Below, one piece after another: positions 13,406 through 20,472 of a stretch of 64,000 nucleotides of DNA. Under the pieces are notes generated by a model that saw nothing but the letters and a program-made list of their open reading frames with translations, was not told the DNA's origin and did not search any database. Source of the stretch: a virus; IMG/VR virus record IMGVR_UViG_3300027963_000041, positions 1 to 64,000 of that record, one strand, 5' to 3'. Each line of letters opens with the position of its first letter. The first letter of the stretch is position 1. The translations under genes were made by a program, and so were the position numbers.

Positions 13406-13697
13406 TCCGATGAGTTTCCGCCGTGCGGTTGCCGAAGAAATTCTGGACACAATTTATTTTGGGAATCTTGATTCTATCAGAGGCGCCAAAGGGCGCAAGT
13501 TTAGCAAAGTGAAGACTGGACAAAAGGATGCCTATATGCTTCCGTTCGGTTTCTCAAAGGACTGCTATGGTGCGGTCCTTGTGCATACCCCTAACCGCAT
13601 TGAAGTGGTGTCTAGGGTCCGAGGTGCTGAACGGAAGAACAGTTTCCGATCCGCATATGACACAAAGGTCTTTTTGTGCAGAACTTTCATAAGTTAG
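13395..13697 (+). CDS. Small protein, unknown
   Basis: A 100-residue protein starting MNPDPMSFRRAVAEEILD, overlapping the tiny basic frame by 11 bases. A basic middle section (RGAKGRKFSKVKTGQK) suggests nucleic-acid contact. The extension to 13305 in this frame has no independent support. Followed by a terminator. Confidence 0.6.
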   Translation: MNPDPMSFRRAVAEEILDTIYFGNLDSIRGAKGRKFSKVKTGQKDAYMLPFGFSKDCYGAVLVHTPNRIEVVSRVRGAERKNSFRSAYDTKVFLCRTFIS

Positions 13698-13743
13698 TGA
13701 GTACTAACTAACATGTCTTTCTTAGCCGATTCGCGACAATTTG

Positions 13744-13763
13744 AGGGCTTCCGAAGCCCTTTT
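13744..13763 (+). terminator. Rho-independent terminator
   Basis: AGGGCTT (13744-13750) pairs with AAGCCCT (13754-13760) and is followed by TTTT. It closes the unit that starts at the promoter near 12600. Confidence 0.7.
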
Positions 13764-13765
13764 GC

Positions 13766-13915
13766 GACCGGTTTTCCAGGCTTTTGGGCGGCTTTTGGGG
13801 ATGGGGTGCTACTCAGATATTACCCCCTAGCGGAAAACCGCCTAAAATCGCACCCTTGTTGCAAAAATACAACACTAAAAAAAGACTTGACATGGGTAGC
13901 CGTTTTTGGTATACT
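13766..13915 (+). repeat. Intergenic terminator/promoter cassette, copy 1
   Basis: A 31-base block beginning GACCGGTTTT and ending GGGCGGCTTTT (13766-13797) is nearly identical to 19463-19494. Both copies continue into a distal complementary segment (here CGGAAAACCGCC) and then the dyad promoter. The layout suggests a mobile or duplicated regulatory spacer between transcription units. Confidence 0.65.
13858..13915 (+). promoter_or_regulatory. Promoter with GTTG-N8-CAAC dyad (copy 5)
   Basis: Dyad GTTG-CAAAAATA-CAAC (13858-13873), 13 bases, TTGACA (13887-13892), 17 bases, TATACT (13910-13915). Transcription should begin at about 13922, on or next to the start codon of the following gene. Confidence 0.85.
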
Positions 13916-13921
13916 GTAAGT

Positions 13922-14239
13922 ATGGTAATGAGAAAGAAACGGTCCGACAGAAACCATGTAATATACATGGTGACTTGCGAGGATACTGGCGACACTTATG
14001 TTGGTTTGACAGTAGCCCTTGGTCAAGCGTACCTTAAATCTGTAAAGATTCGCTGGCAAAAACATATGAGCCGTGCGCGGTGCGAGGACAAGGATTGGAA
14101 TTTTTGTAATGCTTTGCGAGTACTTGATGAATGCGATTGGCGTTATCAGGTTCTCGAAGTGGTCCGCGGTCGTAAGAATGCACACCAGCGTGAACGTGAA
14201 TTGATCCGCGATTTGAATCCTACTTTAAATACGTTTTAA
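13922..14239 (+). CDS. GIY-YIG-domain protein
   Basis: A 105-residue protein: HVIYMVTCEDTGDTYVGLT forms the GIY-YIG strands (IY...YVG), then a catalytic-type Arg in KIRWQKHMSRA and the Glu in QRERELI followed by NPTLN. These are the core elements of a minimal GIY-YIG nuclease. It may be a small stand-alone (homing-type or repair) endonuclease. Start 13922 or 13928: the promoter's TATACT ends at 13915, so the mRNA would be leaderless or nearly so. Confidence 0.75.
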   Translation: MVMRKKRSDRNHVIYMVTCEDTGDTYVGLTVALGQAYLKSVKIRWQKHMSRARCEDKDWNFCNALRVLDECDWRYQVLEVVRGRKNAHQRERELIRDLNPTLNTF

Positions 14240-14244
14240 CTATT

Positions 14245-14418
14245 ATGTCAATAGAAAAAATTAATTTGCTTTTACAGGAAATTGCTGATACAATTTCCAT
14301 TGAAAGAATGAATCAGTATGCCGATGAACTTGACATGGAAATGCTATTGGCTGATCCGCGGTTCTACGGTCCTGATTGTAATGATTGTGATGGTCCTTGG
14401 TATTGGGAGGTAAAGTGA
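14245..14418 (+). CDS. Small acidic protein (57 aa)
   Basis: MSIEKINLLLQEIADTISIE, a helical acidic domain, then DCNDCDGPWYW. The CNDC could be half of a metal site. Its stop overlaps the next start (TGATG). Function unknown. Confidence 0.6.
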   Translation: MSIEKINLLLQEIADTISIERMNQYADELDMEMLLADPRFYGPDCNDCDGPWYWEVK

Positions 14419-14579
14419 TGAGAGGTTCGATTCGATTTTTTCTTGGTCTGTTGATTGTCTTTGGTGCTGTTGGCACCCTCGAAGTGAATCCAGATGCAAG
14501 TTTGCTGGTTCAGTTGATTCTGGCTGGCGCAGGTTTATTGTTAATGAAGTCCGGTGCTGATGCCCTAGGAGGTGCATAA
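14418..14579 (+). CDS. Small membrane protein (53 aa)
   Basis: Two hydrophobic segments (FFLGLLIVFGAVGTL and LLVQLILAGAGLLLM) separated by a short loop, so probably a hairpin in the inner membrane. It overlaps the genes on both sides by one to four bases. Function unknown. Confidence 0.6.
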   Translation: MRGSIRFFLGLLIVFGAVGTLEVNPDASLLVQLILAGAGLLLMKSGADALGGA

Positions 14580-14821
14580 TGTTTATTGCAAAACCCAATG
14601 ATATGAATTTTTCAAATTCGCAAAAGTTTGCCGATATGTTTGAGGCGCAATCGTACCTCGAACAGGTAACTGGAGTGAACATGCCGATGGATGAGTGGAT
14701 CATCCTTGGTAAGATTCTGGAAGTTAACCCTTACGGAGATAACGTAATGCCAGAGTTTTATCCCAAAGTCCGTAAGGGTAATATTGTCATGGAGAGGGTT
14801 GACATTGAATCCTTCCTGTGA
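14579..14821 (+). CDS. Small protein, unknown
   Basis: An 80-residue protein, MFIAKPNDMNFSNSQKFADM..., starting on the previous stop (TAATG). Its last codons contain the -35 box of the next promoter. No motif recognised. Confidence 0.6.
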   Translation: MFIAKPNDMNFSNSQKFADMFEAQSYLEQVTGVNMPMDEWIILGKILEVNPYGDNVMPEFYPKVRKGNIVMERVDIESFL

Positions 14822-14827
14822 TAGAAT
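14799..14827 (+). promoter_or_regulatory. Sigma70-type promoter without the dyad
   Basis: TTGACA (14799-14804), 17 bases, TAGAAT (14822-14827), overlapping the end of the preceding gene. No GTTG-N8-CAAC element lies upstream. Drives the gene at 14876. Confidence 0.7.
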
Positions 14828-14875
14828 GATAATGTTGGTTGGTAATTTTGTTTTTTTTAATTTAGGAGATTGATT

Positions 14876-15358
14876 ATGTCGAAGAATCTGCAATATGTGC
14901 GTGTGTTGGAATTGCTTCAAAGCGCCAAGGGTCCCGTTAAGGTTTCGGATGTGAAGGCTTTGGATGGCATTGTGCCGACACGCCTTTCCACGTACCTGTG
15001 GGAGATCAAGAAAAATACGGGCTTTGCTGTTAAGTCCAATCGCGATGGTCGCGCCGTTGTGAGTTATGAACTTGTTGGTTCAGGGATAGTACCTTCCCCA
15101 AAGGTAGTACAGGTGTCTAAGGTAGCCACCACCAAAACTACTGCTAAGGCTACCACTAAGGCGACTGCAAAGCCAGCGCCAGCCAAAGTGACGAAGGTCG
15201 CTAAGGCAAAGACTATCGCAAGCGAGATGCAAGACGATGTTCTTCCTACTGCCAAGATGGCAAAGAACGCCAATGTGTTTGATGCATTGGATGAGATTGA
15301 TACCACGGCTGACTTTGAAGACCGTGCGTATGCCTCGCAGTATGTAAGAGGAATGTAA
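14876..15358 (+). CDS. Putative winged-helix-like protein with Lys/Ala/Thr-rich linker
   Basis: A 160-residue protein. Residues 1-65 (LQYVRVLELLQSAKGPVKVSDVKALDG...TRLSTYLWEIKKNTG) look like a small winged-helix DNA-binding domain. Residues 78-115 are a low-complexity linker of Lys, Ala, Thr and Pro, like histone H1 tails, followed by an acidic C-terminus. A DNA-binding or transcription role is inferred. TTTAGGAGA precedes the start and it has its own promoter. Confidence 0.65.
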   Translation: MSKNLQYVRVLELLQSAKGPVKVSDVKALDGIVPTRLSTYLWEIKKNTGFAVKSNRDGRAVVSYELVGSGIVPSPKVVQVSKVATTKTTAKATTKATAKPAPAKVTKVAKAKTIASEMQDDVLPTAKMAKNANVFDALDEIDTTADFEDRAYASQYVRGM

Positions 15359-15359
15359 G

Positions 15360-15536
15360 ATGAACCGAGTTCAGGCGAACACCGGTTCGCCTGAACTAAT
15401 CCAATTAGTGTTCAATGCTTGGACGTTGGGTTATACAGGCGAACAGGTTATATCTTATGTTGTTTTTAACTCTGGCTGTACTGTAGATGAGGCGAATATT
15501 GCTATGAAAGAAGTTTACGAGACCATGAAGGAATAA
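15360..15536 (+). CDS. Small protein (58 aa) with a perfect inverted repeat in its 5' end
   Basis: MNRVQANTGSPELIQLVFNAW continues into a helical domain. The start overlaps no gene but is one base after the previous stop. Its codons 4-13 are a perfect 12-bp inverted repeat. The stop is one base before the next start. Confidence 0.6.
   Translation: MNRVQANTGSPELIQLVFNAWTLGYTGEQVISYVVFNSGCTVDEANIAMKEVYETMKE
15369..15396 (+). repeat. Perfect 12-bp inverted repeat
   Basis: GTTCAGGCGAAC (15369-15380), loop ACCG, GTTCGCCTGAAC (15385-15396). In RNA this forms a very stable hairpin six bases after the start codon; in DNA it is a dyad for a dimeric protein. No U-tract follows, so it is not a normal terminator. 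Confidence 0.85.
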
Positions 15537-15537
15537 T

Positions 15538-16047
15538 ATGCCAAGCATTACAAAAATCTATCTAGATATGGATGGTGTACTCTGCAACTTTGATACGCGG
15601 TGGGTTGAACTATTCAATGAAACGCCTAGACAAACACGCGAAAGAAAAGAATTTGTTCCTAATTGGGACACTTTCGTTTTGAATGAAAACTTTGTGACAT
15701 TGGATAAATTTCCTGGCTCTGATGATTTGCTAGAATTTGTCATGTCAAAGTCTGATACTGTTGACATTGAAATTTTGTCCTCAAGTGGCGGACAAAAATA
15801 TCACAATAAAGTGAGGGATCAAAAAATGCGCTATCTCAAGGCGCGTGGTTTGACATTCCCGGCTAACATTGTTCCAGGTCGCAAGTTGAAACAATACTAT
15901 GCAACACCTGATTCTATTCTTATTGATGACACCGAAGATGTAATTGAAGCCTTCAATCGTGCGGGTGGCATCGGTATCTTGCATAAAGATGCAAGTGAAA
16001 CTTTATCTGTTTTAAGGAAAATTTTTAATGAAGACTTTCAATACTAA
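15538..16047 (+). CDS. HAD-superfamily phosphatase (5'(3')-deoxyribonucleotidase-like)
   Basis: A 169-residue protein with motif I IYLDMDGVLCNF (nucleophile Asp9 and acid Asp11), a helical cap, motif II ILSSSGG, a Lys-containing segment (RKLKQYYA) and motif III ILIDDTEDVIEAF. The arrangement fits small deoxynucleotidase-like HAD enzymes of phages, which dephosphorylate nucleotides. Its exact substrate is inferred. It begins one base after the preceding stop. Confidence 0.82.
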   Translation: MPSITKIYLDMDGVLCNFDTRWVELFNETPRQTRERKEFVPNWDTFVLNENFVTLDKFPGSDDLLEFVMSKSDTVDIEILSSSGGQKYHNKVRDQKMRYLKARGLTFPANIVPGRKLKQYYATPDSILIDDTEDVIEAFNRAGGIGILHKDASETLSVLRKIFNEDFQY

Positions 16048-16249
16048 TGGACTAATGATTGATTGGGATACGGCTGATCGTATCACAATGTTGACACTCA
16101 CGAATTATCGCAACAGTCTTCAAGAACATTTGGATGGCGGTGCTGATGGTTCGCGATGGTTGCATCCAGAGGATGAGGTACATAATCGTGCGATGATTCA
16201 AGCAATTAATTTTGTAGTCAAGGACTTTGGCGGAACTGAACATGGCTGA
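16028..16249 (+). CDS. Small protein, unknown
   Basis: A 73-residue protein, MKTFNTNGLMIDWDTADRIT..., overlapping the HAD gene by 20 bases and the next gene by 8. The ITMLTLTNYRNSLQEHL segment is a common small-phage-protein helix. Function unknown. Confidence 0.6.
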   Translation: MKTFNTNGLMIDWDTADRITMLTLTNYRNSLQEHLDGGADGSRWLHPEDEVHNRAMIQAINFVVKDFGGTEHG

Positions 16250-16460
16250 GCCAATAAGTGAAGAAGACCTAATCTATCAGGCATGGCGCGATAGTGAATC
16301 GTATCAAGTGCCAATGACAAAAGAAGGCGAAAAACTTTGCGAACAAAGATTTTGGGGTTTCAAAAAAGGTTGGGCATACGCAAAGTTTCATACAAAAACT
16401 AATGACGTTTACATGAAGGACTACTATGACTACGGACCAAGAATGGCTGAAGATGAATGA
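16242..16460 (+). CDS. Small protein, unknown
   Basis: A 72-residue acidic protein (MAEPISEEDLIYQAWRDSE...). The ATG at 16242 is preferred over 16227 because it matches the overlapping-start style of this operon. It contains an FWGFKKGWAYAKF aromatic stretch. Confidence 0.6.
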   Translation: MAEPISEEDLIYQAWRDSESYQVPMTKEGEKLCEQRFWGFKKGWAYAKFHTKTNDVYMKDYYDYGPRMAEDE

Positions 16461-16824
16461 TAATCTACATGATCATTTTACTCATGTAGAACGAGCCCAC
16501 TTAGGAACTGGTATTGGATGGTACAATCTCATCTATACTTTGACCAATTGCATTGATCGCCGGCTCGAACATCTAAACAAAGATGGTGGCAATCGTAAAG
16601 TAGTCATTGCACAAATCAAAGAAAAGTTTGGTGGTCTTCGGTATTATGCCGATGGTGATGTAGACGAACAGATGGATGGCATGATTGACTTTGCCGAGTC
16701 TTTGAGTTATACTATATGTGAAGAATGCGGCGCACCTGGCAAACTAAGAGGTGGTGGCTGGATGCGTACACTCTGCGATAAGCATGAGGAAGAACGACAA
16801 GCAAGATATAAGGAGATGAAATGA
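16426..16824 (+). CDS. Zinc-ribbon-like phage protein
   Basis: A 132-residue protein. After an N-terminal helical domain with KEKFGGLRYYAD, the C-terminal part has CEECGAPGKLRGGGWMRTLCDKH, a CxxC...CxxH set that should bind zinc. The family is frequent in phages without assigned function. It overlaps the preceding gene by 35 bases. Confidence 0.7.
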   Translation: MTTDQEWLKMNDNLHDHFTHVERAHLGTGIGWYNLIYTLTNCIDRRLEHLNKDGGNRKVVIAQIKEKFGGLRYYADGDVDEQMDGMIDFAESLSYTICEECGAPGKLRGGGWMRTLCDKHEEERQARYKEMK

Positions 16825-17108
16825 GCGTAGCAGAATGGGAAACTAAAGATAAAAACAAACTCCGTAAGTGGCTTGGTGAACACCTAGCATACGGACTTGT
16901 AACTGTTGTCTTTGAAAAGAAAGATGGCACCTTGCGTGAAATGCGTTGTACACTTAAAGACGTTCCTCAATATGAACGTAAAACTGAGAGTGAAACAACC
17001 CGCAAGAAAAATGATGAAATAATGTCTGTGTACGATATGGACAAAAGCGAATGGCGTTCTTTCCGTATCGATTCTATTAAAGAAATTAAATTTGATCTAA
17101 CATCATGA
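16821..17108 (+). CDS. WYL_2/DUF2693-like small beta-barrel protein
   Basis: A 95-residue protein with VVFEKKDGTLREMRCTLKDVP in the middle and VYDMDKSEWRSFRIDSIKEI at the end. These are the characteristic strands of the WYL_2 (DUF2693) Sm-like barrel family found in T4-like phages. A ligand- or nucleic-acid-binding role is possible. It overlaps its neighbours by four bases each. Confidence 0.78.
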   Translation: MSVAEWETKDKNKLRKWLGEHLAYGLVTVVFEKKDGTLREMRCTLKDVPQYERKTESETTRKKNDEIMSVYDMDKSEWRSFRIDSIKEIKFDLTS

Positions 17109-17821
17109 AAAAACTATCTGCACTAGCACTCGCAATCGCATGTGGCGTAGCAAACGCAAACATTCGTGGCGAAGGAGAACACCGTTTTGGTCCTGAGACT
17201 GCGGAAAATGTTGCATGTGCTATTGCAGAAGAAAAAGCGAAAGAGAATGCAATTGCAAACTTTGTTGGTGAATTGATTGAACATCAAACCAACGAAGTGT
17301 GTCGAGATACACAATGCACCACACACCGCGCCTACTTTTCTGAAGTGGGTGGTGAGATTCGTAGAATCATTCGCAAACAATCTTTTGTAGCACCAGACAA
17401 CAAAGCATCCGTTTGCATTGTTGAACTTGATGCCGATGTAGTGAAGATTGAAAACTCAATTGATCTTAGGGTCAAGGGTAAGAATCAATTGATGAATGGC
17501 GAACGATTTGGTCTGCAAATGGTTTCTAATCGAACCGGCAACCTCGCTATATTTAATATGACAGACGATAAGTATCGGCTGATCCACATGATACGAGTTG
17601 ATAAACCAAATTCGGAATTTGGATTTCCGAATGGTGGCAAGTTTCAAGCAATTCTGCCAAACGGCAAATATCAATCCAACGAATTGCTTGTCTTTTTATT
17701 TACTGAAAACAACTTGACATTTGAAGATGTTTACAGTAAAATGGAGTTTGAAAGGTTAGTTAAAGACTTGCCATTCAAAAATAGGAAGGTGATTAGTCAT
17801 CAAATTAACATTATGAGGTAA
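17105..17821 (+). CDS. Exported periplasmic protein
   Basis: A 238-residue protein with a clear signal peptide (MKKLSALALAIACGVANA). The mature part begins with a Glu/Ala helix (ENVACAIAEEKAKENAIANFVGELIEH), a layout shared with LPP20/DUF4384-type envelope proteins. Cys residues (VCRDTQC) may form a disulfide. It is followed by two lipoprotein genes. Likely acquired from a host and acting at the envelope; role unknown. Confidence 0.68.
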   Translation: MKKLSALALAIACGVANANIRGEGEHRFGPETAENVACAIAEEKAKENAIANFVGELIEHQTNEVCRDTQCTTHRAYFSEVGGEIRRIIRKQSFVAPDNKASVCIVELDADVVKIENSIDLRVKGKNQLMNGERFGLQMVSNRTGNLAIFNMTDDKYRLIHMIRVDKPNSEFGFPNGGKFQAILPNGKYQSNELLVFLFTENNLTFEDVYSKMEFERLVKDLPFKNRKVISHQINIMR

Positions 17822-17823
17822 CC

Positions 17824-17964
17824 ATGAAGTATTTGTTTATTATGATTTGTGCTACTATGCTATCTGCATGTGGTACAGTTGGCGGTGCTATGCAAGGCGC
17901 AGGACAGGATTTGAACTCTGCTGGCACATATGTTAAAAATGTCGGAAGGAGTGAGAATCGATGA
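17824..17964 (+). CDS. Entericidin-like small lipoprotein
   Basis: A 46-residue protein with a signal sequence and lipobox LSAC, then GTVGGAMQGAGQDLNSAGTY. This strongly resembles entericidin A/B-type lipoproteins (ACNTVxGxGxD pattern). In hosts these are small envelope lipoproteins linked to stress and lysis balance. It overlaps the next gene by four bases (ATGA). Confidence 0.72.
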   Translation: MKYLFIMICATMLSACGTVGGAMQGAGQDLNSAGTYVKNVGRSENR

Positions 17965-18578
17965 ATCAGACACTATGTTATGTTTTGCTTCCCATTGTTA
18001 TTTCGTTGGCGGCATGTAATTCCGTACCAACAAGCAATGGTGTTACAGTAAAGAATGATCGTATGTTTACGAATGAAGTAAACTATCCAAGTTGGTACAC
18101 CGAAGCACCAAAGAAAGACGATAAAGGAATCTATGCTGTTGGTTCTGAATATTCGAAAGACTTTCAGTTTTCAGTAGACAAGGCTATGCTTTCTGGAAAG
18201 CGTGAACTTGCGTCACAGTTTTCGTCATACACTAGTGCAATGATGAAAGACTTTGCATATGAATCAGGCATGACTGGTTCTGACGTAGCAAGGGCTGATC
18301 TAGAACGTACAACCAAAATGGTTGTTTCGCGAGTGAACCTTGTTGGTGTTCAACGTGTCAACATGAAAACTGTACACGAAGAAAATGGTTATCGTACATT
18401 CGTGCGACTGCTATATACCGAAGATGCATCTAATCGAATTCTGTTGAGTGAGATTCGGCGCAATCAAGCATTGTATGCTAAATTTCGTGCATCAAAATCT
18501 TTTCAAGAACTTGAACGCGAAACGGATAAGATCGACCAACAAAAAGTAGAAGAGATAAAGGCTCTTACTCAGCAATAA
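17961..18578 (+). CDS. LPP20-family-like lipoprotein
   Basis: A 205-residue protein. The signal sequence ends in lipobox LAAC (Cys19). The mature region has YPSWYTEAPKKDDKGIYAVGSEYSKDFQFSVDKAMLSGKRELASQ, matching LPP20-type outer-membrane lipoproteins. Localisation in the outer membrane is expected. With its two neighbours it forms an exported trio, unusual in a phage early region. Start coupled to the previous stop. Confidence 0.75.
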   Translation: MNQTLCYVLLPIVISLAACNSVPTSNGVTVKNDRMFTNEVNYPSWYTEAPKKDDKGIYAVGSEYSKDFQFSVDKAMLSGKRELASQFSSYTSAMMKDFAYESGMTGSDVARADLERTTKMVVSRVNLVGVQRVNMKTVHEENGYRTFVRLLYTEDASNRILLSEIRRNQALYAKFRASKSFQELERETDKIDQQKVEEIKALTQQ

Positions 18579-18588
18579 GGAGACTGAC

Positions 18589-19062
18589 ATGCCTAACTGG
18601 TGTAATAATACATTTAATGTCGAAGGTGAAAAAGAAACCATTGATAACTTTGAAGCCTTTCTCGAAGGTAATAACGGCAAAGACTGGTTCAATTTTTTTG
18701 CGCCAACACCCGTTGAACTGAAAGAAGATGGTTGGTACGAATGGAACGTATCCAATTGGGGTTGCAAGTGGAACTGTGATGCCCAAGATTGGACACGCGA
18801 TGGCAACACCATTTCATTCTGGTTTGACTCACCGTGGGGTCCGCCTGTTGAATTGTATTACAAAATTGAACAGGCTGGCTTGACAGTTAAAGCCGAATAC
18901 ATGGAAGAAGGTATGAGATTCGTTGGCGAGTTTGTTGATGGTAGCGATGAAACATATGAGTACGAAGATGTAGAAGACTTGGACAACATTCCAGATCACT
19001 TGGTTGAGAACTGGAACTTGCATGATCAATTTGAATCTTGGATAGAAGAGGACGAAGAATGA
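18589..19062 (+). CDS. DUF1281/YubB-like ferredoxin-fold protein
   Basis: A 157-residue protein starting MPNWCNNTFNVEGEKETIDNF, then WYEWNVSNWGCKW and FWFDSPWGPPVELYYKI. This is the pattern of the YubB-like / DUF1281 family common on plasmids and phages. The function of the family is unknown. The C-terminus is strongly acidic. AAGGAGA precedes the start. Confidence 0.78.
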   Translation: MPNWCNNTFNVEGEKETIDNFEAFLEGNNGKDWFNFFAPTPVELKEDGWYEWNVSNWGCKWNCDAQDWTRDGNTISFWFDSPWGPPVELYYKIEQAGLTVKAEYMEEGMRFVGEFVDGSDETYEYEDVEDLDNIPDHLVENWNLHDQFESWIEEDEE

Positions 19063-19247
19063 GATTCCTTTCTGGTGTTATCATAGGGGTTTTTGTTTGC
19101 ACAGTTGGGTTCATTGAAGTTGTGAACATTGTGTCAAAGGGTGCTCGAATTATTGAACACACTATACAAGATCAATGGATGCAAGATCGTGGTAGGATTC
19201 GTAATCCGCAACCAATCGAAGTGGACAGCAATGATAAAACAATATGA
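19059..19247 (+). CDS. Small membrane protein (62 aa)
   Basis: N-terminal hydrophobic helix (FLSGVIIGVFVCTVGFIEVV) and a polar C-terminus. It starts on the preceding stop (AATGA) and overlaps the next gene by 17 bases. Function unknown. Confidence 0.6.
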   Translation: MRFLSGVIIGVFVCTVGFIEVVNIVSKGARIIEHTIQDQWMQDRGRIRNPQPIEVDSNDKTI

Positions 19248-19464
19248 TGGATTGACCGAACGTGACATTGAAAATTTAAATTTTCTTGTCAATACATCCG
19301 ATGTGGTATTGCGTGATTGGATGCTGAATTATGCCGACCAAGATGATTTAGATTATGCTCATGAACTGTTGGAAATGCTCAGGCACCGTTTGCTTGACCT
19401 TGCCGCAGAACGATCCGACCTGTCCGAAAGCCGCGAAATTATCTCCAAATTTGTCTCAAAGTGA
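19231..19464 (+). CDS. Small helical protein, unknown
   Basis: A 77-residue helical protein (MIKQYDGLTERDIENLNFLV...). The internal ATG at 19231 gives a compact soluble protein; the 34 extra upstream residues would overlap the neighbour more and lack a ribosome site. Last gene before the second intergenic cassette. Confidence 0.6.
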   Translation: MIKQYDGLTERDIENLNFLVNTSDVVLRDWMLNYADQDDLDYAHELLEMLRHRLLDLAAERSDLSESREIISKFVSK

Positions 19465-19613
19465 CCGGTTTCTAGGGCTTTTGGGCGGCTTTTACGGCTG
19501 GCTGATACTCTGACCCTCAACCCCTCAGAAAAGCCGCCCAAAACCGCCCCTAAACTGTTGTAAAAATACAACAAAAAACTAATGCTTGACATGAGTGCCC
19601 ATTGTGCTATACT
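19463..19613 (+). repeat. Intergenic terminator/promoter cassette, copy 2
   Basis: Shares GACCGGTTT...GGGCGGCTTTT with 13766-13797. Here TTTTGGGCGGCTTTT (19479-19493) pairs perfectly over 15 bp with 19529-19543, giving a long hairpin. It is followed by the dyad promoter, as in copy 1. It may end the upstream unit and insulate the next. Confidence 0.7.
19557..19613 (+). promoter_or_regulatory. Promoter with GTTG-N8-CAAC dyad (copy 6)
   Basis: Dyad GTTG-TAAAAATA-CAAC (19557-19572), 13 bases, TTGACA (19586-19591), 16 bases, TATACT (19608-19613). The TATACTAGAGTCTG following sequence is shared with copy 1. Confidence 0.87.
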
Positions 19614-19644
19614 AGAGTCTGAGATTAAGAAAACGGAGATAGAT

Positions 19645-19983
19645 ATGACGATGGAAATGGCTCTCGAAACCCTAAAGAATGACATTGTGGCTGACTATGA
19701 AAGTTGGCAAACACTAAGCGGCAAACCCCGCACCGAAGTCCAAGCCCGTATGCTTGATGAGTTTATCAACGGCATTCGAATTGACGAAGGTAGCAAATAC
19801 ACCAAAGTGGTGGCTGGCTCTTCCGTTTGGGGTTTCATTGTGAAGACTGATACCGATAAGAAGTTTCGCAAAGGCGATATTCTGAAAGCGGCTGGTTGGG
19901 CGGCTCCTGCGCGTAACGCGGCTCGCGGCAACATTCTTGACGGTGGCTATACAATTCGTTGGACTGGTCCTCTTTACCTTTAA
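19645..19983 (+). CDS. Small protein, unknown
   Basis: A 112-residue protein. The start at 19645 follows AACGGAGAT and the promoter. A basic segment (KKFRKGDILKAAGWAAPARNAARG) in the C-terminal half suggests nucleic-acid binding. No family recognised. Confidence 0.68.
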   Translation: MTMEMALETLKNDIVADYESWQTLSGKPRTEVQARMLDEFINGIRIDEGSKYTKVVAGSSVWGFIVKTDTDKKFRKGDILKAAGWAAPARNAARGNILDGGYTIRWTGPLYL

Positions 19984-19995
19984 AGGAATTCTCTC

Positions 19996-20349
19996 ATGGT
20001 TATGCTTGTCATTCAAACCCAAGTTTATGAAAACTACGGCGCCCATGATTGGGACGGCACCGGCGAGTGCCCTCAGTATTGGAAACCCAAAGGTGGTTCT
20101 GCATACAAGGTACTTGACATACCTCTAAATATTGACTATAATAACCTTGTGAGTTTTGCATTGTCTGGTATTGAACAGGACAATGAAGGCTACCGTGAGA
20201 CTATGATCGGTTGGACAATAGAGTCGGATGACTACCTCTCATGGTTCGAAAAATCTCAGATGGAATATGATGGCGTTATTGCGTATCCAGAACCGACAAT
20301 GACGTATGAACAAGTGATGGAAAAACAAAAGGAATTAGCATGTATGTAG
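19996..20349 (+). CDS. Conserved phage protein, unknown
   Basis: A 117-residue acidic protein (MVMLVIQTQVYENYGAHDWDG...CPQYWKPKGG). The QVYENYGAHDWDG...PQYWKxKGG pattern recurs in phage proteins of unknown role. An alternative start is Met3 (20002). Confidence 0.68.
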   Translation: MVMLVIQTQVYENYGAHDWDGTGECPQYWKPKGGSAYKVLDIPLNIDYNNLVSFALSGIEQDNEGYRETMIGWTIESDDYLSWFEKSQMEYDGVIAYPEPTMTYEQVMEKQKELACM

Positions 20350-20432
20350 GCGAAATTATTTCAATTTATCCGGTAATGGATCAAATTAAACTGTACCTTG
20401 AAATTCTCAAGGAACATTTTGTTGGCGCATAA
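20340..20432 (+). CDS. Possible micro-protein (30 aa)
   Basis: MYVGEIISIYPVMDQIKLYL followed by EILKEHFVGA, overlapping the end of the preceding gene by 10 bases. Its reading frame fills an otherwise empty gap. Ribosome site weak (AAAAGGAATT). Confidence 0.4.
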   Translation: MYVGEIISIYPVMDQIKLYLEILKEHFVGA

Positions 20433-20472
20433 TGTGCGCTATAAGTAACATAATGACCTATTTGGGGGCGTA

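Noticed and set aside
13713-13919. 68-residue frame over the intergenic cassette
   Set aside because: It covers a terminator, a repeated hairpin and a promoter, with no ribosome site.
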